Source of the DNA: Kappaphycus alvarezii
Lineage: Eukaryota > Rhodophyta > Florideophyceae > Gigartinales > Solieriaceae
DNA: 64,000 nucleotides
Reading direction: 5' to 3'
Assembly (NCBI GenBank): GCA_002205965.3
Contig: NADL03000546.1
Coordinates: 62,001 to 126,000, forward strand
A model generated the notes under the pieces. That model had not been told where the DNA came from. It saw only the letters and a list, made by a program, of their open reading frames with translations, and made no database searches. The translations under genes were made by a program, and so were the position numbers. Shown here in pieces: positions 1-9,590 of this stretch. The stretch's first letter is position 1. Each line of letters opens with the position of its first letter.

Positions 1-272
1 GAGTTCCCAAAGATTGTGAGCTGAGATAGAGCGGAGCGATCTGCGGTATCACCGCCTGGTGCATGGGAGAGGGATTTGAAGACGGATGGGCGGAGGCTGT
101 CAGGGCCCGGAGAGCTGTGGTGAGGTAGGAAGGCGGGCTGACGGCGAACCTCGGCCTCCGCAAAGACAAAGGCGGAGGGCAGCAAGTGACGCGTAGGTGG
201 GGTAACTGGGACACTTGGAGAGGGATGCAGGGACGCCAAGAGGGATTTGTTGTGGAGAGTAGCCGCTGCCAT
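1..272 (-). CDS. Possible 5' end of a gene running off the left edge, function unknown
   Basis: Reading the minus strand from an ATG at 272, 90 codons stay open to the window edge, so the 3' end is missing. The predicted N-terminus begins MAAATLHNKSLLASLHPSPS and is rich in Ala, Ser, Pro, His and Leu with few acidic residues near the start, which would suit an organelle-targeting peptide; that is inference only. The stretch is GC-rich like the two confident genes in the window. No domain is recognisable in these 90 residues. The terminus of a retrotransposon fragment lies only about 15 bp upstream of the ATG, so any promoter would be within or beyond that insertion. It could also be a chance open frame in GC-rich DNA. 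Confidence 0.4.
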   Translation of the reverse strand, partial: MAAATLHNKSLLASLHPSPSVPVTPPTRHLLPSAFVFAEAEVRRQPAFLPHHSSPGPDSLRPSVFKSLSHAPGGDTADRSALSQLTIFGN

Positions 273-287
273 TGAGATAGTAGAGAA

Positions 288-350
288 GGGGAATAATTTG
301 GTTCTTTAATTTTTGAAAAGTGCGGTTTGGCTATCCCCCGGTGTATGCTA
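288..350 (-). mobile_element. 3'-end fragment of the RLE-type non-LTR retrotransposon (divergent subfamily)
   Basis: On the plus strand it begins GGGGAATAATTTGGTTC and continues TTTTTGAAAAGTGCGG. This matches the layout of the family's reversed 3' end (GGGGAAAGGTTTGGTGATTTACTTTTGAAAG). A near-identical copy lies at 18575-18645. Assignment to the family is by similarity of the first ~35 bases only. Confidence 0.45.
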
Positions 351-1317
351 GACATAGTCAGGATAATGGGTTTAATGTGAGTCATGTGCCTAAATGGCTG
401 GCTCGAAGCCTGTCAGCAGGCTTCGAGAAGAGGACGGCGACAGCCTTCGTTAGGGCCCCCTGCTGGATAGAGCGGCGGCAGCGGGTGGTGGGAGGGGGTG
501 GGAATAGGAGGTGGATGGCAATGGGGAGCCGAAGGCGTCAGGTGCATCTGAGTAGAGCGTTTTCCAGCGTCCTTCCAGGGCCACGGAGATGCGGGATCGG
601 AGAGGTCGGTGGACAGAGGCGCAGCTGCGATTACGGGGTTTCAGCCGGCCATTTTTTCGAAGGACCAGCTTACTAACTGCGAAGGGACGGGCGAGGCATT
701 CCACGGGGTATGTTGTGGAAATCGGAACGCAGAGAATTGGGTAAGTAGGAGATGGACGGGATCCGAAGTTGAAAGATGGAGAGGAGGGAGGGATAAGTTT
801 CGGAGTGGCAAGTGGCGGTCGGCCGGTATAAAGGTTCCACGCGAAGCCTACTGGTCATCGTCCATAGACTCCGGAATCGGAACGTGTTCAAGTACGGAGT
901 ACCCGGCGCCCACGGGCGGGTAGGAATATGTCGAGCTCTCGAAAGGGGTTTTGAAATAAAATTGAGCTCAGTGCGGCTTTAACCTTGAGCAACGCGTCTA
1001 TACGCGGGTTTATGCTTTTGTAGCGCCTTTTACAACCATTTCGATTCGAATGTGTAGTTTCTTTAGCAATATAATTCACCAATGTTTAAGAATATACTTT
1101 GAATTTCTGAATTTATAATTTTAACAATTATTACATTTGATAGTCTTGCCTCTTGGTTTTGGCCTCAGTGTGTCATGCAAAACCTCCGGTCGCGTAGACG
1201 TTAGAAGTGTGTGTTATGTGAAAAGCTGAAGACGAAAAGGTGCAGGGCTGCAAAGAAAATGCGAAGTGGTAGGAAGCTGTAATTAAAAAGCGGGGGTAAT
1301 GGTGGCAGTAAATCCTA
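351..1317. other. No gene recognised
   Basis: GC-rich up to about 960, then more AT-rich. Several overlapping open frames exist on both strands between 320 and 923, but none shows a recognisable domain, and opposite-strand frames of similar length are expected in GC-rich DNA. I see no repeat here with a partner elsewhere in the window. Confidence 0.4.
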
Positions 1318-1402
1318 ATAGGTTGTACAATGCTGTACAGAAGCGTTCGGGGGTATTCATAAATTAACTACGAATGCGCGCGGCGGGTGGAAACCTGTAC
1401 CG
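1318..1402 (+). repeat. Dispersed repeat, partner at 16060-16140 (inverted)
   Basis: The core GTATTCATAAATTAACTACG and the flanks TTGTACAATG and GGAAACCTGT recur, reverse-complemented, at 16060-16140 at roughly 80% identity by eye. Both copies can be read as the peptide IHKLTT, with a Gly-rich stretch after it, so this is probably a scrap of a transposon open frame whose family I cannot name. Confidence 0.6.
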
Positions 1403-1475
1403 AGCTCCTGTTGAGCGGAGGAACCGCGACGGGAAGCAGCGAAGGAAGCAAGGCGGCGGAAAAATGAGGATAATG

Positions 1476-1552
1476 GGGCATTTTACTTCGTCGTCGGACG
1501 CTTCTAGTGGGGGAATCTAAACGGAGTTTGAATAGGAGAAAATATTGAAACA
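1476..1552 (+). repeat. Dispersed repeat containing GGGGGAATCTAAACGGAGTTT
   Basis: A TTTTACTTCGTCGTCGGA segment followed by the AATCTAAACGGAGTTTGAAT motif. Related copies are at 1948-2012, 16330-16390 and 48400-48555. The family is unknown; the spacing between the two conserved blocks is similar in the copies, so it is one element rather than two motifs. Confidence 0.6.
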
Positions 1553-1649
1553 AACCGTGATTGGGTGTTCACACGTGTTGAGTCTCAATCTAGATCTGTG
1601 CTCAGGCCAGCCAGGGGCCTAGCGCACAAGAAACTACTGCGATGTCGGG

Positions 1650-1676
1650 TGGTTCTCCAACTTCGACGGAGAACCA
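1650..1676. repeat. Perfect short inverted repeat
   Basis: Arms TGGTTCTCC and GGAGAACCA (9 bp) around a 9-base loop. It is isolated, with no attached gene. Confidence 0.5.
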
Positions 1677-1947
1677 ACACCTGCCAAAATAACTTCCGTT
1701 TACTGCTCCCTTTTGCATCAATATTAGCTGCGCAACTCCAATGTTTGTTAGTCCCAGAAAAAGTGGGTATGATCAGCAGAAGGGCATGCCCCTATGTCTC
1801 GACGTATTCATCATGGCCGTACTGAAATACTGAGGGCCCTCTAACATCTTCGCAACTCGGGTCAAGCCGCACAAAATAGGATTCTGACTAATGTGGCCAC
1901 ATCAGATTAACCTAATCAGCACTTGAATACAACGGGGGGACGATAGG

Positions 1948-2012
1948 CTAGTTTACTTCATCGTTATACAATTGTAGCGAGGGGGAATCTAAACGGAGTT
2001 TAGGGTAAGGCA
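1948..2012 (+). repeat. Second copy of the AATCTAAACGGAGTTT repeat
   Basis: Contains TTTACTTCATCG followed after about 20 bases by GGGGGAATCTAAACGGAGTT, the same order as at 1476-1552. It ends just upstream of the TATA box of the vWD-like gene. Confidence 0.55.
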
Positions 2013-2033
2013 AGTAGCATGCGGATAAAGATG

Positions 2034-2043
2034 CATATAAATA
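2034..2043 (+). promoter_or_regulatory. Probable TATA box of the vWD-like gene
   Basis: CATATAAATA lies about 125 bp before the ATG at 2169, leaving room for a transcription start near 2065-2075 and a 5' leader of about 100 bases. It is the only good TATA match in the immediate upstream region. Confidence 0.5.
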
Positions 2044-2168
2044 CTCATCAATCTAGGTGCTAGAAATCTACTCACTCTCAAGACTGCTGAGTATAAAGTT
2101 CGCTCAGATCATTATTATCTTGCCTGCACAGAAAACTCATTCCCGCTATAGAGCCCACCATCTGTGAC

Positions 2169-5100
2169 ATGATAAGGAAAGACGTCTGTTTTGTTTCCGC
2201 GACTATCCTGCTCATCTGCACTCTTCTAAAGGCCGTTCAAGCCGAAACCCAGTCTCCACGCGTCACATGTCCCGGTATATGTCTTCCAGAGGCTACATTT
2301 GGTCGCCAAGTTGCCACCGCAATATGCTCACAGGGCGAATTTCGCTCTAACTGTGCCGTTCGTTCGTGCACCGTGGGACTGTCCAACTTCCGTGGCTTCG
2401 CATGCGCAAGCCCGTTGCCTTCTCCTACCCCCTCCCCGTCGTCATCACCATCTCCAAATTTAAAACCGCAACTGCCATTTTCCGATCTCACCTTCCGAAA
2501 TGGGCAGCTCAGCAACTCAGCAGAGGTTCCGTCAACTAGCACCGACAGTACAGATATGTTCTCATTTTCATTCAACGCCACCCTCAATTCCAACGGCGTT
2601 GTATCCCTCGACTCCGTAGCTTCCGTAATCGAGTCTGTGGAATGCTCGGAAGAGGCAACTATAAGAATCAAGACTTTTTCCGATGTAACTTTATCTCAGA
2701 CTCTTGAGCAGATGTATCCAAACAACTCTGTAATTGTCATCAACCGTGCTCTATTTGGAGAATGTACTCTGCTACCAATCGAAATTTCCGAGGATGAAGC
2801 CATTATCAATCGTTCGAGAGAGTTTGCCGACGCCTATCTTATCATTGAATCCGTATCTGGATCACCGAAAAATGCACTCATCCGCGGTACACCTACAGGG
2901 TTCTTCGCACTCTTTGACACTGCTAATCTAAAAGTGTCACGCGTTCTACCCGCCACTTCTAATTCTACAGATCTAGCGCCAGTCACAAGGCCTTTTTCAG
3001 TCACCGCAGAAGCTGACGTGTTTTCACTCGGTCCGCTTCAAGTGAAAGCAAAGGTCTCAGCGCGCGACAATGGGAACTTTGATGTACTTGAGGCTGACTG
3101 GGGCTTGAATAAGCTCAACATGGAGTTACGGGTCACTACAGATGTCAGTGTCGAACTTGGGTTGGACGCTAAAATCGCTGTTGGAACACCCGCCTTTCCT
3201 CTGAAGACTTTCCCTTTGCTTAGCGTCCCCATTTATGGCATTCCTGAGTTCGCCCTATCCAATCGGCTTGACAAACGTCTAGGAAACTGGACATTGCCCA
3301 GCTTTAAACTTGGTGTCTTCTTTGAAGTGCCACTCGTTCTATCCATCCGAGGAGAAGTTGGTACTGAATTTGATGCTAGGGCTTCTGGGATGCATAACTT
3401 TGGGAAGAAGCAACTCATTTACTTCGCAAAAGGGCCTCTAACCAATCTGGATATCGGTGTACGGGATGAGGTCAATGAACCTGCATCGTCGAGCTTCACT
3501 TTCACCCCACCCACGCCATCTTCATTCGGGGACTCAACTACCTTTATTAGTATTACAGCTTTCGCAGGGATACGCCCGCAGATTGCTTTGTATGCAGCTA
3601 TACTCAATGCACGGCTCTCCGGAGACGCTGGTGTTGAGGTGGAGGCAAAGACCGCGCTGACAAACGCGTTCCCCCAGCTTCTGGAGCTTTGTCAACATTT
3701 GGCGAATGTGAAATCTGCCATAAGTTACAGGTTAAGGGAGACTCAGTTCTTGGAAATTTTGGGATCTTCGCCAAACTTGGCCTGGAAAGCCTGCCGGTGA
3801 ACTTGTTCGGCGGGCTGTTAGGGATTCCTGTCACGTTGAAGTCGATCAGCAGGACACTACCCGGAAACCCTTCTTTGCGATCAACGTTAGTGCTAGCATG
3901 CTATTTTCCTGAGTTTGGCGAAAACACGGTGCTTTGTGGTGGCAACGATTGTTGTAACAGCGAAACACAACAGTGCTTGACTGTGGAAAGTGGCGACCAG
4001 CAGTGTTCTGCTAGCCCATCACCGTCTGCGTCTCCTTCAATAACCAACTCACCTTCTCCGAACTCAGACGATGGCTCCATATCAAACATGTACACAGACC
4101 CTCACATCCGAACATTCGATGGTTTGTCATATGATTGCCAGGCGAGTGGAGAGTTTATTATCGCTCAATCTCAATCTCTGGGTTTAATGATTCAGGCTCG
4201 GTACAGTGGTCCTAACTCCCGAGGAAGTGTTACCACAGGGCTAGTGTTGCAGCAATCCGGTTTCCCCACGATACAGATGTCCATTGCTCAAGGTAGCGGT
4301 TTTTTGTCAACTTCTATTTCAGGTTGTCCGATATCCCTCTTCGTTAACCGCCGTGCGCGAAATATCACAGACAACGTGGGGAGCAGTAGCGCAGATGTAT
4401 CTATATCGGGAAGACGAGTGATCATCTCATTACAATCTGGAGTGCGCTTGTCGTTCCGACTAAGACGTTCCTCATTTTTTGGCTGTTACTTTGAAGGTTT
4501 GGAGACATTCTTGCCAAGAGATATAGTGAATAATGGGAATGTAATCGGGATACTTGGTTCTCCGAACAACAACTTCGAAGATGACTGGATGAAGAGAACA
4601 GGAGAGATAGTTCCACTTCCGAGCTCAAGAACTGATCGTCTATTTGCGACTGCATACGACTATTGTACGCAGAACTGGTGCATTCGGAATGCATCTGAAT
4701 CTCTCTTTGTATACGAACGAGGACTCAATCACGCAAGTTTCGATTTATGCGATGTGCCCTTCGGTACACCGATCGACCTCAACAGTGCCCCCCCAGAACT
4801 TGTGGCATTATGTGGTGAAGATCGTGCATGCCTGGTTGATGGCCTCGTTGGCGATATCGATGACGCTTCTAGCTCACTCCAAACCCAGGCAGAAGCAGAT
4901 ATAAGAGCGAGTAGGGTCGCCGTTCTCAAGTTTGAACCATCCGTAATTGCTATTAACACAGCTGTGAACGTGTTGATCACGTTGAACACATCAAAGATCA
5001 TCAGTTCCCTTCCAGAGGCGTTGGAGAGTTTTGTTCTCTTTAGGTGGACCCCATCACTGGTATCTCGGGAGACACACCTATTATTTCGTTGGAAGACAAT

Positions 5101-5793
5101 GGTGAGCCAGGTTTCTCGGATGCTGTGAGTGGAGATGGAGTATACAGTAATATACTGGCTGTACAATCTCGAATAGCAGGAGAAATCTTCGGGTTTAGAG
5201 CAGTGCCAGTGATTTCCAGCAGCATGGATTCAAACTCACCTCTCGTTGTAACAGTACCAACCGCAGTGAGATCTTATTCAACTGAATCAGCAATTGGACA
5301 GGTTTTAGGTAGAAATATAACATCCATCAACATCCCAAACTCGCAATTCGAAAGATATGAAGTGATGGTGAGATATAGTTGGGGCTCTGATCAAAATGAC
5401 CTGGACACTGGTACTCGATTCCTGGATGGCATTGTAGGCTTCAGATGTTCACCAAACGGAAACTTCATGACATTTAGCGGTGATGACACGGGAACGGGAG
5501 GCAGTGAAACGATTAGCATCCGAGTGAACGATGCTCGAGCACAAGGACTGTGGAGCACATCGACCAACGTTACAGCAAATGCCGGCTGGTTCTCAAGACC
5601 GCAAGGACCGGCAACACTGAGAGTGTTCCTGAGAGAAAGTGATACACTGGATGAGGTGGCTGGATCTGGTCTGTCCTCGGTCATTTCTCCCGGTGTTCAG
5701 AGTAATTGCGCGTCAACTACAGTGGCAATTGTTACTATTGAGGTTGGAAATAGTGAAACTATAATATCGCTAGTTTCGCAGCTTGCTTTATAG
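2169..5793 (+). CDS. Secreted multidomain protein with von Willebrand type D-like domain; two frameshifts
   Basis: Starts with a signal peptide (about residues 1-25, ending KAVQA), a short Cys-rich segment, then a Ser/Pro linker (SPTPSPSSSPSPN). About 380 residues of unassigned beta-rich sequence follow, then a Cys cluster (GGNDCCNSETQQC) and a second Ser/Pro linker. A vWD-like domain starts near residue 640 (YTDPHIRTFDGLSYDC ... ILGSPNNNFEDDW), followed by a Cys-rich segment ending CLVDGLVGDIDD. The last ~250 residues include FSDAVSGDGVYSN, a GDG-type motif seen in extracellular proteins. It is likely exported to the wall or surface and may bind calcium or matrix (inference). The reading frame changes at about 3671-3675 (run of five C) and at about 5042-5046 (AGGTGG); one missing base at each site would restore a single protein of about 1,207 residues. 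No splice sites fit the junctions well. It is either an intact gene with assembly indels or a recent pseudogene. The stop is at 5791-5793. Confidence 0.8.
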
Positions 5794-5819
5794 CAGTCAC
5801 ATCAGCCTCTTTCATTATA

Positions 5820-5965
5820 GGGGAAAGGATTAGGTGTTTTACTCCTGGAAGATATATCCGATCTATCCCATCGTTTTCCAGACAACCTCAATCGACTCAA
5901 AAAGGGTATACAGAAACAGTAATGGAGAAAGAACTACGCTCCCTAAAATGCTATCTTAAGACCTC
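5820..5965 (-). mobile_element. 3'-end fragment of RLE-type non-LTR retrotransposon
   Basis: Plus-strand sequence starts GGGGAAAGGATTAGGTG and includes GATATATCCGATCTATCCC and CAATCGACTCAAAAAGGG, shared with 6818 and 14362. The terminus lies only 27 bp after the stop codon of the vWD-like gene, in what should be its 3' untranslated region. Confidence 0.7.
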
Positions 5966-6184
5966 TATTTACTTATACGTGTTCTATCGTAAGGCTTGCT
6001 TTTCCGGTAGTTTTACAGCCTATCAGTCTATATAAAAAGATGGGGAGAATGTTTAATAAGACTCAAGTCAACGTGTACTACTCGGTTGGTCCTATTTCTT
6101 CTTTTCTCATATGTACAGACCTACTCTAGTTCTACAAGTAGGCTAAGGCAAGATTCTGCCTTTGCATTCCAGCAAAGTCTGAAT

Positions 6185-6335
6185 TGTTGAAATAGATAGG
6201 GAGGCAGCCGGGTCGCTGCTAAACAAGTAAAGATGACGTTGGGAGTGTTTCTCAGAATAATGGGCGCAAAAAGTCAATGGAGTGTGGCTGGATTCCTCCA
6301 AGAATTCAGAAGACTGCACCCCTTTGAAGCAGCAA
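6185..6335 (+). repeat. Coding-like repeat fragment, partner at 13165-13310
   Basis: Both copies translate on the plus strand to a shared pattern (AAKQV, then VAGF and E-F/Y-RR), at low nucleotide identity. This looks like the end of a gag-like segment of a transposon, where a phrase such as FRRLHP often precedes the capsid-like region; that assignment is a guess. The fragment is flanked by stops. Confidence 0.4.
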
Positions 6336-6817
6336 ACTTTTAGATTTGCGGGAGAATGCGGACTAACGAATGGCGGTAAAATTTGGGAGCTTTACTGATT
6401 AGGGATGCTGGACAACTAATTTCTGAACCCTGTTAGAGTTGTGAGTTTGTTAATTCATTGAATACTGAGTGGTGTTGTTAACTACCACTTAGTGAATACG
6501 AAGATTTATTTCTTTTTTTACCTTATCTACCTTTAATTTCTAGTGATGGCTTCTACTTATATAGAGTTATAGTTGATTGTCCATTGGATACCTTGGGCTA
6601 CGTCTTACTGTAACAACTCATACCGCGTGGTTAATATGAATAGATGTGTAAAACAAAATAAAGCTGTATGCATCTTAACAAACCAAAGGGGAAATCTGGT
6701 TATTAGAGATACACGGATCGGCTTCATGGGGCTCCTTTGAATCCAGCTGGAGCCATGCTACATTTGACTTCCCGTCGCTGGAGCGTGTCTTGCTTAAGGA
6801 CAGATGCACCCGCCCGA
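6336..6817. other. No gene recognised
   Basis: Mixed-composition sequence between a coding-like repeat and a retrotransposon 3' end. I see no open frame with a recognisable product and no repeat. Confidence 0.4.
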
Positions 6818-7319
6818 GGGGGAAAGGTTTAGTTTTTTACTCTGGGAGGATATATTTGACCTATCCCATAGTTTTTCAGACAAACACAATCGACTCAAAA
6901 AGGGTATACCGACACAGTAGTGGGGAAGGAACTACGATCCCTAGGAAGTTACCTTCAGGCCAGCCATCAACCAGCAGCGTCGGACATGAAGGCTGCTGCG
7001 GCGTGCCTTTTCCTCAAAACCCCCGGAACCTTTCCGCACGTCTCCAGTGCCCTCACGATCACGTCCCTTGCAACTTAATTTAGCACTGCGCATGCATTCG
7101 GGTGCCACCCGCCAAGAGTGGAGAGTGGCAAAGGCACGAGCCTAGCTCTGGTAGAGGTCCTGATAAACGATTGATATCTTCTCTGCCTTGCATCTCGCCC
7201 CCAAACCAGTGAGGATATCGGGTTGAAGGCCTTTTGTGCGCTTTTGGCCGTAACCGCTGATAAAAATGAAAATGAGATGTGGAGATCGATGCACCCCAAG
7301 GTTTACTAAACATTCGCAC
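6818..7319 (-). mobile_element. 5'-truncated RLE retrotransposon copy: end of endonuclease domain plus 3' UTR
   Basis: On the minus strand the frame 7299-7075 reads KAFNPISSL ... RRYQSFIRTS ... LVPLPLSTLGGWHPNA. The F/LVPLP-x-TLGGW phrase ends the restriction-like endonuclease of RLE-type non-LTR retrotransposons. After a stop, conserved residues continue (VARDVIVRALETCGKV ... RHAAAAFMSDAAG) and align with the plus-strand copy near 37814-37920. The element then runs through its 3' UTR to the terminus at 6818, which on the element strand ends AAACCTTTCCCCC. This copy proves that the short GGGGAAAGGTTT repeats elsewhere are 3' ends of this element. The 5' boundary is approximate. Confidence 0.75.
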
Positions 7320-7564
7320 GCTGGGGTACTAAATAGACAATGATGTGCAGTCGAGAGTGAGTAAGTTGCGATTGGAACATAGTCTATAGTTCGCTCTCTA
7401 CTGATTTCTAAGCTATATTGGCTGCAGCTGTCCTATGTGTTTCCCTCTAAAATCACGATTTGATTGCTTTTTCAGTGTAATTCTACTTCTTTGCCTTTTT
7501 TCTGACAGCTGACACCTTTCAAAGAGTCTTACAGTTATGAATGTACTGTACTGTTTAATCTAGA

Positions 7565-7634
7565 ACTTAACCGTTAAGTTTATGCACTGTACAGTGCTGT
7601 AAGCTTGAGCTGATCTACTTATATAAGCTCAAGC
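7565..7634. repeat. Cluster of three palindromes; diverged copy at 29450-29545
   Basis: ACTTAACCGTTAAGT (7565-7579), GCACTGTACAGTGC (7584-7597) and arms GCTTGAGCT / AGCTCAAGC (7603-7611, 7626-7634) around CTTATATAAG-like DNA. The copy at 29450-29545 keeps the order TTTATGCATTGTAGAGTGC then AGCTTGAT and AGCTCAAGC. Probably the end or promoter region of a mobile element. Confidence 0.6.
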
Positions 7635-7724
7635 AAGTTTAGGTTTAGACACTCACCGTCGTCTACATGTCCTCTGGAAACTTCCTTCGATCAACAGAAA
7701 GCATCAATCGACTCGCCTTGAAAT

Positions 7725-7733
7725 CTATATAAG
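7725..7733 (+). promoter_or_regulatory. Probable TATA box followed by pyrimidine-rich leader
   Basis: CTATATAAG is followed by a C/T-rich tract (about 7738-7915) and an ATG at 7765. TATA plus pyrimidine-rich DNA is common in promoters and in long terminal repeats. No convincing downstream gene exists, so an LTR origin is the better guess. Confidence 0.4.
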
Positions 7734-7764
7734 CCCCGGTCTCTCTCCATCTTCTACTTGAGTA

Positions 7765-8064
7765 ATGTTCTTCACAACCTTCTCCTCTCCTCTCTCTTTC
7801 TCGGTCCCTTACTCTTTCTACCCTTCTCTCTCTCACTTCTGCTCTCCCGCTCGCTACCTCACTCCTGCCTGGCCCTCTCGCTCACTCTCTTTCGTTCTGT
7901 CCATAAGATTTCCCTCCACTTCAGCTGCAGTGCGTAATTTAGCTGAAAGTGGCTGCATGTGTCCTGCATGTTGCTATATTAGCGCTCTGGTGTATGTCTT
8001 TCATCCACTACATCTTGGTTTCATAGCCAGCACAAGTGGCTTCATATGTCCGGCGTGTTGCTAG
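7765..8064 (+). other. Open frame of doubtful coding status through the pyrimidine tract
   Basis: An ATG frame of 99 codons of very biased composition (Ser, Phe, Pro, Leu) because the DNA is C/T-rich. Its last part enters the 87-bp tandem repeat, whose unit is a multiple of three, giving repeated CPACC and VFHPLHLGFIAS phrases until a stop in the second unit. There is no known domain. I regard it as more likely non-coding than coding. Confidence 0.2.
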
Positions 8065-8198
8065 CTAATCGTTCTAGTGGGTGTCTTTCATCCACTACAT
8101 CTTGGTTTTATAGCCAGCACAAGTGGCTTCATATGTCTGCGTGTTGCTAGCTCATCGTTCTAGTGCATTTCTTTCATCCATAACATCTTGGTATCACG
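7952..8198 (+). repeat. 87-bp tandem repeat, about 2.8 copies
   Basis: Units start at 7952, 8039 and 8126, each containing TTTCATCCACTACATCTTGG and GCTTCATATGTC-like sequence. Each unit ends in TTGGTTTCATAGCC or TTGGTATCACGGGC, which resembles the initiator-tRNA primer-binding site that follows LTRs in many retrotransposons (TGGTATCAGAGC). That resemblance is only suggestive. Confidence 0.75.
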
Positions 8199-9350
8199 GG
8201 CACCACACCGTCACTCTCCTGTTGGAGGGAGCGAGGGTATTCACGAAGGTAAAATCGAAAAAGTCGGTCTATCCGCTGCTTCCCGTTGCCTGGATATCTG
8301 GCCTGGTGCAGTGGAGACCATGGCGTTGCTCTACGACAGGATGACGAGCAGCTATTGCCAAGTCTTTTGCGAGAAGGTTTACTTGGCGATCATGTCGGTT
8401 GATTCTGTAAGCCCCATGCAAGCAGTGCATGAGATGATCGCCATGTATGTCGGGTGTTTCCCGGCAATTCCGTCGCGGGCATGGCGTGCCAGGGTGAAAA
8501 AGTGGGACTTGATAATAGTACTGAATGCACATCGAGAATTATCGTGGTTCAATGCTTGTCTGTAGTCCGGGGCATGGGGGACAATACACTCATTCCTTAG
8601 CTCCCGGGGGCCAAAGTCGCGCGAAAAGCCTGCCTCCTCGAATCTCCAAGAGGAATTCGTTCTTGCACTGCTTCATGGATTGGCGTCCGTCGGCGTCTTT
8701 TGCCAAGGTGTTTTTTGCGAGCAAGTTACACTGAACGGGATAATCCCAGACGACAGGCAAGAGGTCGACCACCTCTGGTGGGCGTCTGCATCTGCTTCGT
8801 ATGTTCTTAACTCCTTAATAGGTGTTGGAAGCAAGGTCTTGCAAAGCTTGCCAGATGAAGACCTAGAAGCCAAGAAAGCTGCAGCCGCAATGTTTTTCAT
8901 GGAGGTGAGTCCGATCCCAAGAGATGGTTTTTTCTTATCTTTGGGTTTCACAGGCTCCTGGAGGTCACGGAATACTTTCGAGTGCAGTACTCACCCTGCC
9001 AATATTCGAACACAATGCTCTATCATCCTGTCAAACTCTTCCGCTCCTTCTCCGGTGCAAGACGGGGGCACTACGCGTTACAAACTTCCAACTTTGCAAA
9101 CGCCAAAATATTTACGCAGTAGCTGGAACGCCATTTGCCTATTGTCAAGGTCATCACTGACCTTGAGGAATAGTCTGGGAGATAAGAGATGGTTCGCAAA
9201 TGACCGTCTCGTGTATTTCTTAGTACCAGCTGGGGCGTTCAGGACTAAGGTACCCTCGCTGTACTGTTACTCAATCCCGTCTGGGTAGAGGCTCTGTACG
9301 TACCCTGGAGGGGCTGTAGGCCACCAGAAGGTGCACCTTGGCAGGGACAA

Positions 9351-9415
9351 GGGGAAAAGGTTTGGTTGTTTTACTCTTGGACGATATATACTATCTATTA
9401 CATGGTTTTCCAGGC
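9351..9415 (-). mobile_element. Short LINE 3'-end inserted in the RT of the older copy
   Basis: GGGGAAAAGGTTTGGTTG through GGTTTTCCAGGCAAC, the same terminus as at 14362. It falls just after palm motif C of the surrounding minus-strand RT, so it is a nested, severely 5'-truncated insertion (or a template-switch product). Confidence 0.65.
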
Positions 9416-9590
9416 AACAAGCGACAAGTGTAGTCCTCTTGAGCGAAGCACTTCCACGGCTTTGACGAGTTGGTCGTGGCGCCCGATTATGTACCCATCT
9501 TCGTGGTACCACAGTTGAAGTAACAGCTTTGCCAAATCCCTGTTCTCCCCTTCCCCTGGACTGAAGAGTTCTTTTATTTTAAGGATATTA

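Noticed and set aside
320-923. Overlapping frames of about 100 codons on both strands
   Set aside because: Low-complexity Arg/Gly/Ser-rich translations typical of GC-rich non-coding DNA, no domain and no upstream promoter signal.
2237-2671. Minus-strand frame of 144 codons
   Set aside because: Antisense to the signal-peptide and linker region of the vWD-like gene.
5000-5043. Intron ending TTCTCTTTAG at 5043 in the vWD-like gene
   Set aside because: The sequence upstream is protein-like right up to the junction and continues sensibly (VLFR then VDP), so removing it would delete conserved residues; a missing base explains the break better.
3671-5046. Programmed -1 ribosomal frameshifting in the vWD-like gene
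   Set aside because: Neither junction has a canonical X XXY YYZ slippery heptamer in the zero frame, and two such events in one cellular gene are improbable.
8600-9160. Plus-strand gene with a 49-base intron (GTGAGT at 8905, CACAG at 8949-8953) joining two open frames
   Set aside because: The opposite strand carries the conserved LINE sequence throughout (FGVC, AAAAFLASR, zinc finger), so the plus frames are antisense shadows and the splice sites a coincidence.
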